Below are positions 55,153 to 63,290 of a stretch of 64,000 nt of DNA, one piece after another. Below the pieces are notes generated by a model, which saw only the letters and a list, made by a program, of their open reading frames with translations, made no database searches and had not been told where the DNA came from. Position numbers and translations under genes: made by a program. Each line of letters starts with the position of its first letter. Positions within the stretch are counted from its first letter, which is position 1. The DNA comes from Chloracidobacterium sp. (GTDB lineage: Bacteria > Acidobacteriota > Blastocatellia > Chloracidobacteriales > Chloracidobacteriaceae): positions 124,001 to 188,000 of the forward strand of contig JANWUV010000002.1 of the NCBI GenBank assembly GCA_025057975.1, written 5' to 3'.

Positions 55153-57030
55153 ATGCCGTCACGCTTGACCCGAACCCCCTTTGGTTTCCCCTACGCACTG
55201 CTGGTTTGGGGGCTTGGGACGCTCTTTTGGCTATTGGTGGTCGTTCTCGAACTCAAGACGCTAGGAGCGATACGGGGCGATGTACGCCATCTGTTGAGCG
55301 GGCGGGATGGTGTGGCGGCGGGTGTGTTCTTGCTGCTGTTTGTCCTGTGCTCATTTTTGCGCCGGCGCTCGGAAACCTACCTCTACACCCCAGCCGAAGA
55401 CGGCCTGACGGTGCTGTTTGTCTTGGTCTTTCCCAAGGAAGTCACCATTCTCCTGCTTGGGATAGCCGGCATTCTGGAAGCGGTTAGTCAGCAGGCCGAG
55501 CGCTTGCAAAAAGGGCTGCCCGTTGGGGGCTGGCTCATTGCGCTTGGGGAAGTGCTCTTCCATGGCTCGGTGGCAGCCTTCATCGGTCTGACGGGCGGCA
55601 CGATGGAGCAGGCGTTGCATCTGACTGAGTGGCATACCCGTCCGCAGTTTCATCTGCGCGAACTGCTGACCATCCCGCTAATTTACCTATCAGTCTTTCT
55701 CATGCGGGTAAGCGTGTCGTTCCTCACCCTCTGGGTGCGGGGCGTTTCGTTCGCGGCGTTCTGGCAGGAGGTGCGCGCCACGCAGTCGGTCATTACCTTT
55801 CTCGCCGAATTCGCCACCGTCGTCCTCTCAATCATGATTGCGGTGGTCTATGCGCGACTTGATTTCCCACCGGTGCTCGCGCTGGGAACGGTGTTGGTGG
55901 CGTTGGTGGCCCTGCTGAGCCAGCAGGCGGCGGCGCTTGCGCGTCAACAACGCACCATCGCCGAAATGAAAATCCTCGTCGGCGTGGGGCGGGCGTTGAG
56001 CAATCCGGCGCAAACTCGCCGTGAACTGCTCAAAGCCCTGTACTATGAGGGACGCGATTTGTTTCAAGCCGACTCCCTGGCGGTTTATCTCTTTCCCGAA
56101 GACGGTACAACGCCGCGCACACTGGAGTGGCAGCCCATTGCAGCCAACCAGCCCAAGCGGGAGCGGCGCGGCGTGGAACGCGATTCCCAGCAAAGCGACC
56201 TGTGGAACATCACTGGTGAGCGCGAGAGGCTTCAGCCAGAAATGGACGCGCTGGGGTTGGCGGAGTGGTGCGTTCGGCACAAGCAGGCGCTGCGGATCGG
56301 CGATTTGGAGCGCGAAGCGGCTGCGTACGGCTACCGCTGGTTGACCGAACGACTGCCCTATCGCTCGTGGATGGGTGTACCGCTGGAAGCGGAAAAGAAA
56401 ACCTTAGGCGTCATCAGTGTCGCCAGCCATCGGCCGCGGGCGTTTTCCGAGCAGGACGAGACCATGCTACGAGCATTGGGACAGCAACTGGTTGGTGCGC
56501 TGGAAAACGCCCGACTCTATGAATTGGCGACGGTGGACGGACTGACTAGCCTTCTCAACGCCCGTACCGTCCGAGCGAAACTGGCCGAAGTGTTCGCCAA
56601 AACGCTGGCGTCAAACAGCCAGATGGCCGTCCTGATGTTCGACATTGATCACTTCAAGAAGGTCAACGACACCTACGGTCACGAAGTCGGGAACGAAGTG
56701 CTACGCCATTTGGCGCAGTTGGTACGAAGCAAACTGCGCGACACTGACATTGCTGGGCGCTATGGCGGCGAAGAGTTTCTCGTTGTGCTGCCGCAGACAC
56801 CGGCCAAAAACGCCGTAGAGGTCGCTGAACGTCTCCGCCGTCACATCGAGAGCCGTCCGGTCGCCACCGCCGCCGGGGAGTTGCACATCACGGCCAGTTT
56901 CGGCGTGGCGGCCGTTCCAAAGCTGCCTGTCGCCACGCCGGAAGAACTCATTGCGGCGGCCGACAAGGCGCTTTACGCCTCCAAGCGCGACGGACGCAAC
57001 CGCGTCACAGAAGCGTCACTGTCGGCGTAA
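55153..57030 (+). CDS. Membrane diguanylate cyclase with GAF domain
   Basis: A 625-residue protein. Seven or so hydrophobic segments fill residues 10-255. A GAF domain follows (about 280-455: LVGVGRALSNPAQ, WMGVPLEAEKKTLGVISVASHRPRAFSEQD). The C-terminal GGDEF domain has DGLTSLLNARTV, MFDIDHFKKVNDTYGHEVGNEVLRHLA and GRYGGEEFLVVLP; the catalytic motif GGEEF and a product-inhibition site RDTD five residues before it are both intact. It makes cyclic di-GMP. ATG 55153 follows GAGG at a spacing of about seven. The HD-GYP enzyme at 8068-9897 could degrade the product. Confidence 0.92.
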   Translation: MPSRLTRTPFGFPYALLVWGLGTLFWLLVVVLELKTLGAIRGDVRHLLSGRDGVAAGVFLLLFVLCSFLRRRSETYLYTPAEDGLTVLFVLVFPKEVTILLLGIAGILEAVSQQAERLQKGLPVGGWLIALGEVLFHGSVAAFIGLTGGTMEQALHLTEWHTRPQFHLRELLTIPLIYLSVFLMRVSVSFLTLWVRGVSFAAFWQEVRATQSVITFLAEFATVVLSIMIAVVYARLDFPPVLALGTVLVALVALLSQQAAALARQQRTIAEMKILVGVGRALSNPAQTRRELLKALYYEGRDLFQADSLAVYLFPEDGTTPRTLEWQPIAANQPKRERRGVERDSQQSDLWNITGERERLQPEMDALGLAEWCVRHKQALRIGDLEREAAAYGYRWLTERLPYRSWMGVPLEAEKKTLGVISVASHRPRAFSEQDETMLRALGQQLVGALENARLYELATVDGLTSLLNARTVRAKLAEVFAKTLASNSQMAVLMFDIDHFKKVNDTYGHEVGNEVLRHLAQLVRSKLRDTDIAGRYGGEEFLVVLPQTPAKNAVEVAERLRRHIESRPVATAAGELHITASFGVAAVPKLPVATPEELIAAADKALYASKRDGRNRVTEASLSA

Positions 57031-57109
57031 GCGATGCACTTGACGCGGAGCTTTGTTAGCCCGCCGCGAGATCGCTCTCGGAGATCGCGCCTGTACAACC
57101 CCGGCAACC

Positions 57110-57129
57110 CCCGCCCAGGCCGGGGCGGG
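57110..57129 (+). terminator. Hairpin between convergent diguanylate cyclase and hpt genes
   Basis: CCCGCCC and GGGCGGG form a perfect 7-base-pair stem with a six-base loop, two bases before the hpt stop codon and 80 after the cyclase stop. No T-run follows on either strand. Confidence 0.4.
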
Positions 57130-57131
57130 CG

Positions 57132-57683
57132 TCATGACGCCGTTTGGCACGCTGGGTCAAGCGCCGCAACGTACGGCAGGTTGCGGTATCGCTCGCCGTA
57201 GTCTAAACCAAAACCGACCACAAACTCGTTGGGAATTGTGAAGCCAACGTAGTCCACATCTACCGCTCGTCGCCGTCGCTCCGGCTTGTCCAGCAGCGCT
57301 GCTACACGAACGGACGCCGCTTCGCGCCGGCGGAACATATCTAGCAGGTAGGACAAGGTGAGGCCGGTGTCCACAATGTCCTCGACGATGATGACATCCT
57401 TGCCCTTGAGACTGGTATCGAGGTCTTTGAGCAGGCGAACTTCGCCGGACGATTTCGTTGACGCGCCGTAGCTTGATACAGCGATAAAGTCCACCGTGAC
57501 CGGCAAATCAATCGTTCGGAGCAAATCTGCGCCGAACGGCACGGCGCCCTTCAAAACAACGACCAGCAGTGGCGACCGTCCGGTGTAATCCTGCGTAATG
57601 GCGGCGCCCAGTTCTCGAATGCGCGCTTGAATGCGCGCAGCCTCAAACAGTACGGTAAGTTGTGGCTGATCAAATTCGGGCAT
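57132..57683 (-). CDS. hpt: Hypoxanthine phosphoribosyltransferase
   Basis: A 183-residue purine salvage enzyme that joins hypoxanthine or guanine to PRPP. The PRPP-binding signature is VIIVEDIVDTGLTLSYLL. Other blocks: VVVLKGAVPFGADLLRTI, VDFIAVSSYGASTKSSGEVRLLKDLD, DYVGFTIPNEFVVGFGLDYGERYRNLPYVAALD. The length is standard. It is divergent from the amidohydrolase gene, with about 70 bases between the starts. Confidence 0.95.
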   Translation of the reverse strand: MPEFDQPQLTVLFEAARIQARIRELGAAITQDYTGRSPLLVVVLKGAVPFGADLLRTIDLPVTVDFIAVSSYGASTKSSGEVRLLKDLDTSLKGKDVIIVEDIVDTGLTLSYLLDMFRRREAASVRVAALLDKPERRRRAVDVDYVGFTIPNEFVVGFGLDYGERYRNLPYVAALDPACQTAS

Positions 57684-57754
57684 GGCGCTTCCTCCTTTGT
57701 CGGCATCTCCTAACTAACGCGGACCGGCTGGTGTGCAAGCTATCAACTAAGGCG

Positions 57755-59524
57755 ATGATGAGGGAAGCGACCGGCTTCCGGCCGCCGTGGGGAAAAAGGG
57801 CTGTGGTGCGACGAGTGGTTTGGTTGGTTCTCGTGGTTTGGTTGGGGAGTTGGCCGGCGTCCGTTGTGGGACGGACGCCGCCAGCCGACGCATTGTTTTT
57901 CAACGGCGTCATTTACACGCTGGACGAACGCCAACCGCAGGCGGAGGCTGTCGCCGTCCGGCGTGGTCGCATCGTCTTTGTCGGTACCAAGTCCGAAGCT
58001 ATGGCCTATCGCGGCGCTCGGACGCGCCTCATAGACTTGGGTGGAGCCGTCATGTATCCCGGCTTTACCGACGCCCATTGCCACCTGTTTGGAATCGGTG
58101 AACGAGAACTAACGCTCAACCTTGAGGGGACGACCACCCGCGAGGCTTTTTTGGCCGCCGTCAAGGCCCAGGTCGCTCGGACGCCGAAAGGCGAGTGGGT
58201 GGTCGGACGCGGCTGGATTGAGACCTTCTGGACGCCGCCGACCTTTCCGACCGCCGCCGAGTTGGACGCCATCGCCCCGGAGCATCCGGTGTATCTGACG
58301 CGCGCCGACGGCCATGCCAGCGTCGTCAACTCACGGGCGCTAGCGTTGGCCGGCGTCAACGAAAAAACGCCGAATCCGCCGGGCGGCGACATTCTCCGCG
58401 ATCGCGCGACCGGCAAACCGACCGGCATGCTGATTGACGCCGCCCAAAGCTTGGTCGGACGGCTGTTGCCCAAGCTGTCGCCGGAGGACTATGAACGGGC
58501 AGCCGTGGCGGGGGCGCAGCGTGAGCTGTCACTAGGGTGGTGTACGATCCACAACGCAGGCAGTTCACTGTTGGAAACTGCGATTTTGCGGCGGCTGTGC
58601 CGGGAAGGAAAAATCAAGCTGCGCATCTACAACGCCGCCGCCAACCGTCCAGCGGAAGTCGCAGCGCTCTTCCGCAGCGGCCCGATTATCGGCGAAGCCA
58701 ATGGACGTTTCACTATGCGCGCCATCAAGGCGTACATGGACGGTGCTCTGGGGTCGCGCGGCGCGGCGTTGCTTGCCCCGTACAACGACGCGGAAACTTC
58801 GGGACTGTTCCTGACGCAACCGGACGACTTGCGCGCGCTATGTCGGCGGGCGCTGCGGGCGGGAATTCAGATTGAAACACACGCCATCGGCGACCGTGCT
58901 AACCGGCAGGTATTGGACATTTACGAGCAGGTTTTTCGTGAAATTCCGGCGGCGCAGCGGCGCGTCCGCGACCCGCGCTGGCGCATTGAACACGCCCAAG
59001 TGCTGCATCCCGACGACATCCCGCGCTTTGCCAAACTGGGCGTCATTGCCTCGATGCAGCCGTCGCACGCCATTAGCGACTTACACTTTGCGCCGCGCCG
59101 ACTGGGGTTGGAACGTCTGGCCGGTGCTTACGCTTGGCGGTCACTGCTGGACACCGGCGCCGTCATTGCCGGCGGTTCAGATGCACCGGTTGAGCGCGGT
59201 GAGCCGTTGATTGAGTTTTACGCCGCCGTCGCGCGTAAGGACTTGACTGGTTTTTCAGGCGAAGGCTGGCATCCTGAACAGGCGGTTGGGCGGCTTGAGG
59301 CGCTCAAAATGTTGACGCTATGGCCAGCCTATGCCGCCTTTGAAGAACGCGAAGCAGGCAGCATTACTGTCGGCAAGCGCGCCGACTTCACCGTGTTGTC
59401 GGCCGACTTATTCACTGTCCCAGAAGCCGATATTCTCAAGGCGCGCTGCGTGATGACCATTGTCGGCGGCGAAGTGGTTTTCGCTGCTGGCGCTTTTGCT
59501 GAAAAAGCCGTCGTCTCTCACTGA
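57755..59524 (+). CDS. Exported amidohydrolase (YtcJ-like)
   Basis: A protein of about 589 residues. A twin-arginine-free signal sequence (VVRRVVWLVLVVWLGSWPASVVGR) suggests export. The amidohydrolase fold begins at FFNGVIYTLDERQPQAEAVAV, with metal ligands in GFTDAHCHLFGIGERE, later HAIGDRANRQV, RIEHAQVLHPDDIPRFAKLGVIASMQPSHA, and the final aspartate in AGGSDAPVERGEPL. YtcJ/N-substituted formamide deformylase-like proteins act on amides and related compounds; the substrate is unknown. The start is uncertain: ATG 57755 and ATG 57758 are adjacent and GTG codons near 57805 would give a shorter signal peptide. Confidence 0.87.
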   Translation: MMREATGFRPPWGKRAVVRRVVWLVLVVWLGSWPASVVGRTPPADALFFNGVIYTLDERQPQAEAVAVRRGRIVFVGTKSEAMAYRGARTRLIDLGGAVMYPGFTDAHCHLFGIGERELTLNLEGTTTREAFLAAVKAQVARTPKGEWVVGRGWIETFWTPPTFPTAAELDAIAPEHPVYLTRADGHASVVNSRALALAGVNEKTPNPPGGDILRDRATGKPTGMLIDAAQSLVGRLLPKLSPEDYERAAVAGAQRELSLGWCTIHNAGSSLLETAILRRLCREGKIKLRIYNAAANRPAEVAALFRSGPIIGEANGRFTMRAIKAYMDGALGSRGAALLAPYNDAETSGLFLTQPDDLRALCRRALRAGIQIETHAIGDRANRQVLDIYEQVFREIPAAQRRVRDPRWRIEHAQVLHPDDIPRFAKLGVIASMQPSHAISDLHFAPRRLGLERLAGAYAWRSLLDTGAVIAGGSDAPVERGEPLIEFYAAVARKDLTGFSGEGWHPEQAVGRLEALKMLTLWPAYAAFEEREAGSITVGKRADFTVLSADLFTVPEADILKARCVMTIVGGEVVFAAGAFAEKAVVSH

Positions 59525-59559
59525 GAAGCCGCTGCTTCGATGAGAAGCCGCTGCTTCGA
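59522..59559 (+). repeat. Perfect 19-base tandem duplication at the amidohydrolase stop codon
   Basis: TGAGAAGCCGCTGCTTCGA occurs twice in a row (59522-59540 and 59541-59559). The first copy begins with the stop codon itself. Such a recent-looking exact duplication points to slippage or a local event. Confidence 0.85.
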
Positions 59560-59975
59560 GAAGATCAGCCCCAGAAGCATAGCGCCATGCCGATCACGCG
59601 GCGGCGCACGCCGCCAAAGTGCGTAAACACCCCTAAGCGCACCACGATGCGGGGCCGCCGCCCAAGGGGAGACAAACTGTTACGCCGTTCAGAACAAGCC
59701 GAAGTTGTTGCTAATGAAAGACCTCATATCAACACCCGGCCTTACTGGCCGGCTGGTGCGATTTCCGAAGACAATCTAGCGGGTCAACGCACCGGCCAGC
59801 GGCGGGAAACGGTCACAGTGCGTCAAACCAGACGGCCTACAAAGTGGGCGACATAAACTCCTGCCCGCTGCGGAGAAGGCAACCCGGCAACCGAGTAGCA
59901 TTCCTCTCACGGAGGCGGCGGCACGTCTCTGACCAAAAGGAGAGGTTGGAGTGCGATACCTCTCCGGAAACAGCT
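59525..59975. other. Non-coding gap of about 450 bases
   Basis: The gap separates the rightward amidohydrolase gene from the end of the leftward CrtC-like gene. It holds the 19-base tandem duplication at its left end and a terminator for the CrtC-like gene at its right end. A 90-codon frame at 59587-59856 is Arg/Pro/Thr-rich, has no ribosome site and no recognisable feature; I do not believe it is a gene. Nothing else is recognised. Confidence 0.5.
59935..59965 (-). terminator. Rho-independent terminator of the CrtC-like gene
   Basis: On the minus strand GGAGAGGT, an 11-base loop and ACCTCTCC form a perfect 8-base-pair stem ten bases after the stop codon, followed by TTTT. This is the best intrinsic terminator in the window. 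Confidence 0.65.
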
Positions 59976-61142
59976 CTAGGTCACGAGCCAAATGAGGGCA
60001 GTGCGCCCCAGCCGGACGACCGGGGCCGGCAACAACGCCCCCCGACTCGCCGGACGCTGAATGCGGGTGTTGATCATTGGGCGAAAAATCCGCCGGCGCA
60101 AGCGTACGCCGTCAAGCGTTTCCGAGACACCGTACGTGTTCCCATTGGACTCCGTCCCCGGCCCGCTCAGGAAACGAACGTAAAAAGGGCCGGAGTCCAC
60201 CATGTACTGCTGGCGAATTGTCCACGTCTCACCGGTCGCCGGCAGGGTGATGCGTAAATGGTGTGGGTACTTTAGCCCCAGCCAGTTGCGCCGTTGAGCT
60301 TCAAACACAACCTCAATGGCGTCTGTCACCAGCTGCGGCTGCGCGCCGTCAAACACCGCCCCAAATGAAAATGCGCCTGGCTGACCGGGGAACGGCTCAT
60401 TCCGGTAATAAATCAGCATCCGATCACCCCGCCAGCATCGGCCCCAGTGCCAACGATTGATGGCGCGCAACATCGGTACGGTGTCGTAGTTGTGGTCGTG
60501 GTAGCCGCGTCCTGTGAATGTCACGCGCCGCTCGCAACGGCCATTTGCGTCGGTGATTTCCAGCGCCCCGTGCGTGGTACAGACCGGCGCAACCAGATTC
60601 CACGTATGCGTTCCATGCGCCATACCCGGCGCACCCACACCGGACGCCGCCAGCGCCGGGGCAAACCAGTTCTCATTGAGGTTACGGAAGGTAAACGTCC
60701 CGGTCAGCCGGCGCCCAATCGCTACTGGAATCACGGTCGTGACTTCAGTCAGTTCAACATCAACCACAAGGTGGTAGGTCGCTGTCGCCGGATCGTAGGT
60801 AAAGGCGTTACGTCCCGTCCACACCGCCGGCTGAGTGGTCGAGGCTGTGAAGTCATCGTATTCAACCAAGGCGTAGGCGATCGGACGCCCGCGATGATAC
60901 AGCGCAAACGAAAACGCCGCGTAGTCGCAGGGGTTGGGCGGGGCGGCGCAACCACGCTCGTAGGCCTCAAGGTGCGCGTTGTAGTCCGCCGAAAACGGCA
61001 TGCCGCAAAACCAGATGGCAACCAGCCCGTATTCGTGGTCTTCGGAAAGCGCATCAAAATACCACCACTCGTAAGCGCCCGGCTGGCGCAGCGCATGCCA
61101 CGCATCTTCCGCGCGGCTGGCGATCATTCGCATATGTTCCAT
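59976..61142 (-). CDS. CrtC/AttH-family protein (carotenoid 1,2-hydratase-like)
   Basis: A 388-residue protein of the CrtC/AttH fold. The family hallmarks are AYEWWYFDALSEDHEYGLVAIWF near the start, GRGYHDHNYDTVPM with INRWHWGRCW near residue 220-240, and LIYYRNEP. In purple bacteria CrtC adds water across the 1,2 double bond of neurosporene or lycopene. Related proteins have other lipid roles, so the substrate is open. No other carotenoid gene is nearby. ATG 61142 is preferred; TTG 61154 is also in frame. Its presence is compatible with, but does not prove, a phototrophic host. Confidence 0.78.
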   Translation of the reverse strand: MEHMRMIASRAEDAWHALRQPGAYEWWYFDALSEDHEYGLVAIWFCGMPFSADYNAHLEAYERGCAAPPNPCDYAAFSFALYHRGRPIAYALVEYDDFTASTTQPAVWTGRNAFTYDPATATYHLVVDVELTEVTTVIPVAIGRRLTGTFTFRNLNENWFAPALAASGVGAPGMAHGTHTWNLVAPVCTTHGALEITDANGRCERRVTFTGRGYHDHNYDTVPMLRAINRWHWGRCWRGDRMLIYYRNEPFPGQPGAFSFGAVFDGAQPQLVTDAIEVVFEAQRRNWLGLKYPHHLRITLPATGETWTIRQQYMVDSGPFYVRFLSGPGTESNGNTYGVSETLDGVRLRRRIFRPMINTRIQRPASRGALLPAPVVRLGRTALIWLVT

Positions 61143-61306
61143 TGTCCGCCGCAACCCAAAATAAAACAGCCTTTTGCCCTCGGCACGCAGCGCGCGCTGC
61201 TTGGGCCCCTCTACGGCTTGGGTTGCAGGGGTTCACCGTTGTTCGGCAAAGTGGGGACGCTTCGCCGTTGATCTGTTTTCAAGCCTCATAGGGGAAGGGG
61301 CGCATT

Positions 61307-61324
61307 GCCGCCCGGTTGGGCGGC
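61307..61324 (-). terminator. Hairpin downstream of rpoZ
   Basis: GCCGCCC and GGGCGGC form a perfect 7-base-pair stem with a GGTT loop, beginning 29 bases beyond the rpoZ stop on the minus strand. No T-run follows. Confidence 0.4.
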
Positions 61325-61352
61325 GAAGCGCCGACTCACTTGTAGAAAAACG

Positions 61353-61631
61353 CTAAATACTGATGATCCCATCCTCGTGATGAGGAATCGAGCGTTCACG
61401 CGGCGGCAGAATCTCAAAGGGCACCAGCCCCTTGCTGACCTCCTCCAACGCAATGCGCGTCGGTTTGTGACTGGTCGAACGAATACGCGGCTCCTTTCCT
61501 TTCTGGAGTTGCTTACTGCGCGCCGCCGCCACCAGAACCAAGCGGTATTTGCTGTCTGGGATGGTACGGATTTGGGGTTTTTCTGTTTCTGGCGTCGTTG
61601 TCCCAGCGTTCGTCGTTTCAGCGTTCGTCAT
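61353..61631 (-). CDS. rpoZ: RNA polymerase omega subunit
   Basis: A 92-residue omega subunit, which helps fold the RNA polymerase beta-prime subunit. The core is DSKYRLVLVAAARSKQLQKG followed by KPTRIALEEVSKGLVPFEIL. The first 20 residues are a Thr/Asn-rich extension. ATG 61631 is preferred to the upstream GTG at 61655. It follows gmk after about 24 bases, the common yicC-gmk-rpoZ order. Confidence 0.9.
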   Translation of the reverse strand: MTNAETTNAGTTTPETEKPQIRTIPDSKYRLVLVAAARSKQLQKGKEPRIRSTSHKPTRIALEEVSKGLVPFEILPPRERSIPHHEDGIISI

Positions 61632-61655
61632 AGGCTGTATCCGTCTCCTTACCAC

Positions 61656-62309
61656 TCACAAAGTCATCGCTTCAGGGCGGAACGTTTCCACAATAGCGTC
61701 TAGTTTTTTTTCCGACAGACGCCACCGTTCGCGCTCCGCCTCAATAATGCAGACTAACGCGCGTAGCGCGCGCTCTAGATCGTCGTTGACGACGACGTAG
61801 TGAAACTCCCGGAAGCGCCGAACCTCCCGACTGGCGTTTTGTAATCGCTGTGCAATCGCCGCCGGATCATCGCTGCCCCGCGCAAACAACCGCCGGCGCA
61901 GCACTTCATAGTTCGGCGGCATGATAAAAATCCGAGCGGCTTCGGGCATAATTGTGGCCAAGCTTTCCGCCCCTTGCACGTCAACATCCAGAATCAAATC
62001 CTGACCACGTTCGAGGGTGGTTTCGACGAATTTCCGGTGCGTACCATAAAAGTGTCCGTGAACAACCGCCGACTCTAAGAACTCGCCGTGTTCGCGCATG
62101 CGTTCGAAGTCGTCCGGTGAGACAAAGTAGTAGTGCTCGCCGTGTCGCTCGCCGGGGCGCGGCGGACGAGTTGTGTAGGAAATCGAGTAGTGAAGATTGT
62201 CCACTTCAGCCAGCAGACGGCCTAGCAACGTGGACTTTCCCCCTCCCGAAGGCGCAGAGATAACGACCAGCATGCCGCGACGTGCAGGCGTCAGGCGGTC
62301 ATTCGACAT
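61656..62309 (-). CDS. gmk: Guanylate kinase
   Basis: A 217-residue GMP kinase: MLVVISAPSGGGKSTLLGRLL (P-loop), YSISYTTRPPRPGERHGEHYYFVS, HGHFYGTHRKFVETTLERGQDLILDVDVQGAE, FIMPPNYEVLRRRLFARGSDD. It converts GMP to GDP. The start overlaps the end of the yicC gene by 11 bases, so the two are probably coupled. Confidence 0.96.
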   Translation of the reverse strand: MSNDRLTPARRGMLVVISAPSGGGKSTLLGRLLAEVDNLHYSISYTTRPPRPGERHGEHYYFVSPDDFERMREHGEFLESAVVHGHFYGTHRKFVETTLERGQDLILDVDVQGAESLATIMPEAARIFIMPPNYEVLRRRLFARGSDDPAAIAQRLQNASREVRRFREFHYVVVNDDLERALRALVCIIEAERERWRLSEKKLDAIVETFRPEAMTL

Positions 62310-63177
62310 TCTGGACTTGCTCCTTCATCTTCTCGACTTCGATCTTGATGGCGAGCGCCATGTCGTGAATCACAGTGTCGCCGGCTTTGGCAAGCATCGT
62401 ATTCACCTCGCGGTTCATTTCCTGTAAGAGAAAATCCATTGCTTTCCCGACGCCGGGCGTCTCACTGGTGAGCAACTCACGCATCTGCGCCGTATGGCTG
62501 CGCAACCGGGCGATTTCCTCTGTGATGTCACAGCGTTCGGCCGCATATGCGGCTTCCTGCGCTAAACGCGCCTCATCCACCCCGCCTAAGTCGCGCAGTA
62601 ACGTCTGTATCCGTCGTTCCAGCCGCGCGCGCTGAGCGTCAAAAACCGTCGCCGCCGCCGCTTCAATCGCAGGAATGCGCGCGGCGACGGCGTCTAGCCG
62701 AGCGGCGATGTCGTGCGCCAATACCTCGCCTTCGGCGCGGCGCATGGCGTCTAGAGCGTCTAAGGCCTGGCCGGCGGCGTCCAGTAGTCCTTCCGCCAAG
62801 CGCGCTATCAATGCTTCATCCAACGCTAAGGCGGGTTGAATGGCGCCAGGCAGGCGTGCAATGAGGCTCAAATCAAAATCGCCAGCGACGCCTGTCGCCG
62901 CCTGTGCTTCCCGCAAGGCGGCGACATACCCCTGCACCAGTGGGAGGTTGACGTGAAACTTGATCGGACGCTGCTGTACAAGGCCGACCGTCGCCTCCAC
63001 CCGCCCGCGCTGCACACGCGACTGCACGAGCTTGCGGAAGGAGACTTCCATAGCCGCCAACTCGGACGGCAGACGAATCTGAATATCGAGAAACCGGTTG
63101 TTGACCGTCCGCAGTTCAACCGTCAACGAAAACTCGTCTGTAGCAACGGCGGCGCGGCCAAAACCCGTCATGCTTTT
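62299..63177 (-). CDS. YicC family endoribonuclease
   Basis: A 292-residue YicC/YloC protein. It starts MKSMTGFGRAAV, the family signature, with VELRTVNNRFLDIQIRLPSE and VRLQQEM-like KAMDFLLQEMNREVNTMLAKAG near the C-terminus. Family members cut RNA and influence small-RNA turnover in E. coli. ATG 63177 is fixed by the motif. It leads the yicC-gmk-rpoZ block. Confidence 0.93.
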   Translation of the reverse strand, partial: KSMTGFGRAAVATDEFSLTVELRTVNNRFLDIQIRLPSELAAMEVSFRKLVQSRVQRGRVEATVGLVQQRPIKFHVNLPLVQGYVAALREAQAATGVAGDFDLSLIARLPGAIQPALALDEALIARLAEGLLDAAGQALDALDAMRRAEGEVLAHDIAARLDAVAARIPAIEAAAATVFDAQRARLERRIQTLLRDLGGVDEARLAQEAAYAAERCDITEEIARLRSHTAQMRELLTSETPGVGKAMDFLLQEMNREVNTMLAKAGDTVIHDMALAIKIEVEKMKEQVQNVE

Positions 63178-63290
63178 CATTGGCAAGACCAGCCCCCGCA
63201 AGCGGTCATTTGACGGCTGTACCACATGGCTAAGCCTAGCACTATACCAAAAAATCGAACCAAAAGTCCGACCGCTCCCGCTCCGCCGCT

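Noticed and set aside
59587-59856. Ninety-codon frame in the gap after the amidohydrolase gene
   Set aside because: No ribosome site, composition unlike the neighbouring genes, no recognisable motif.
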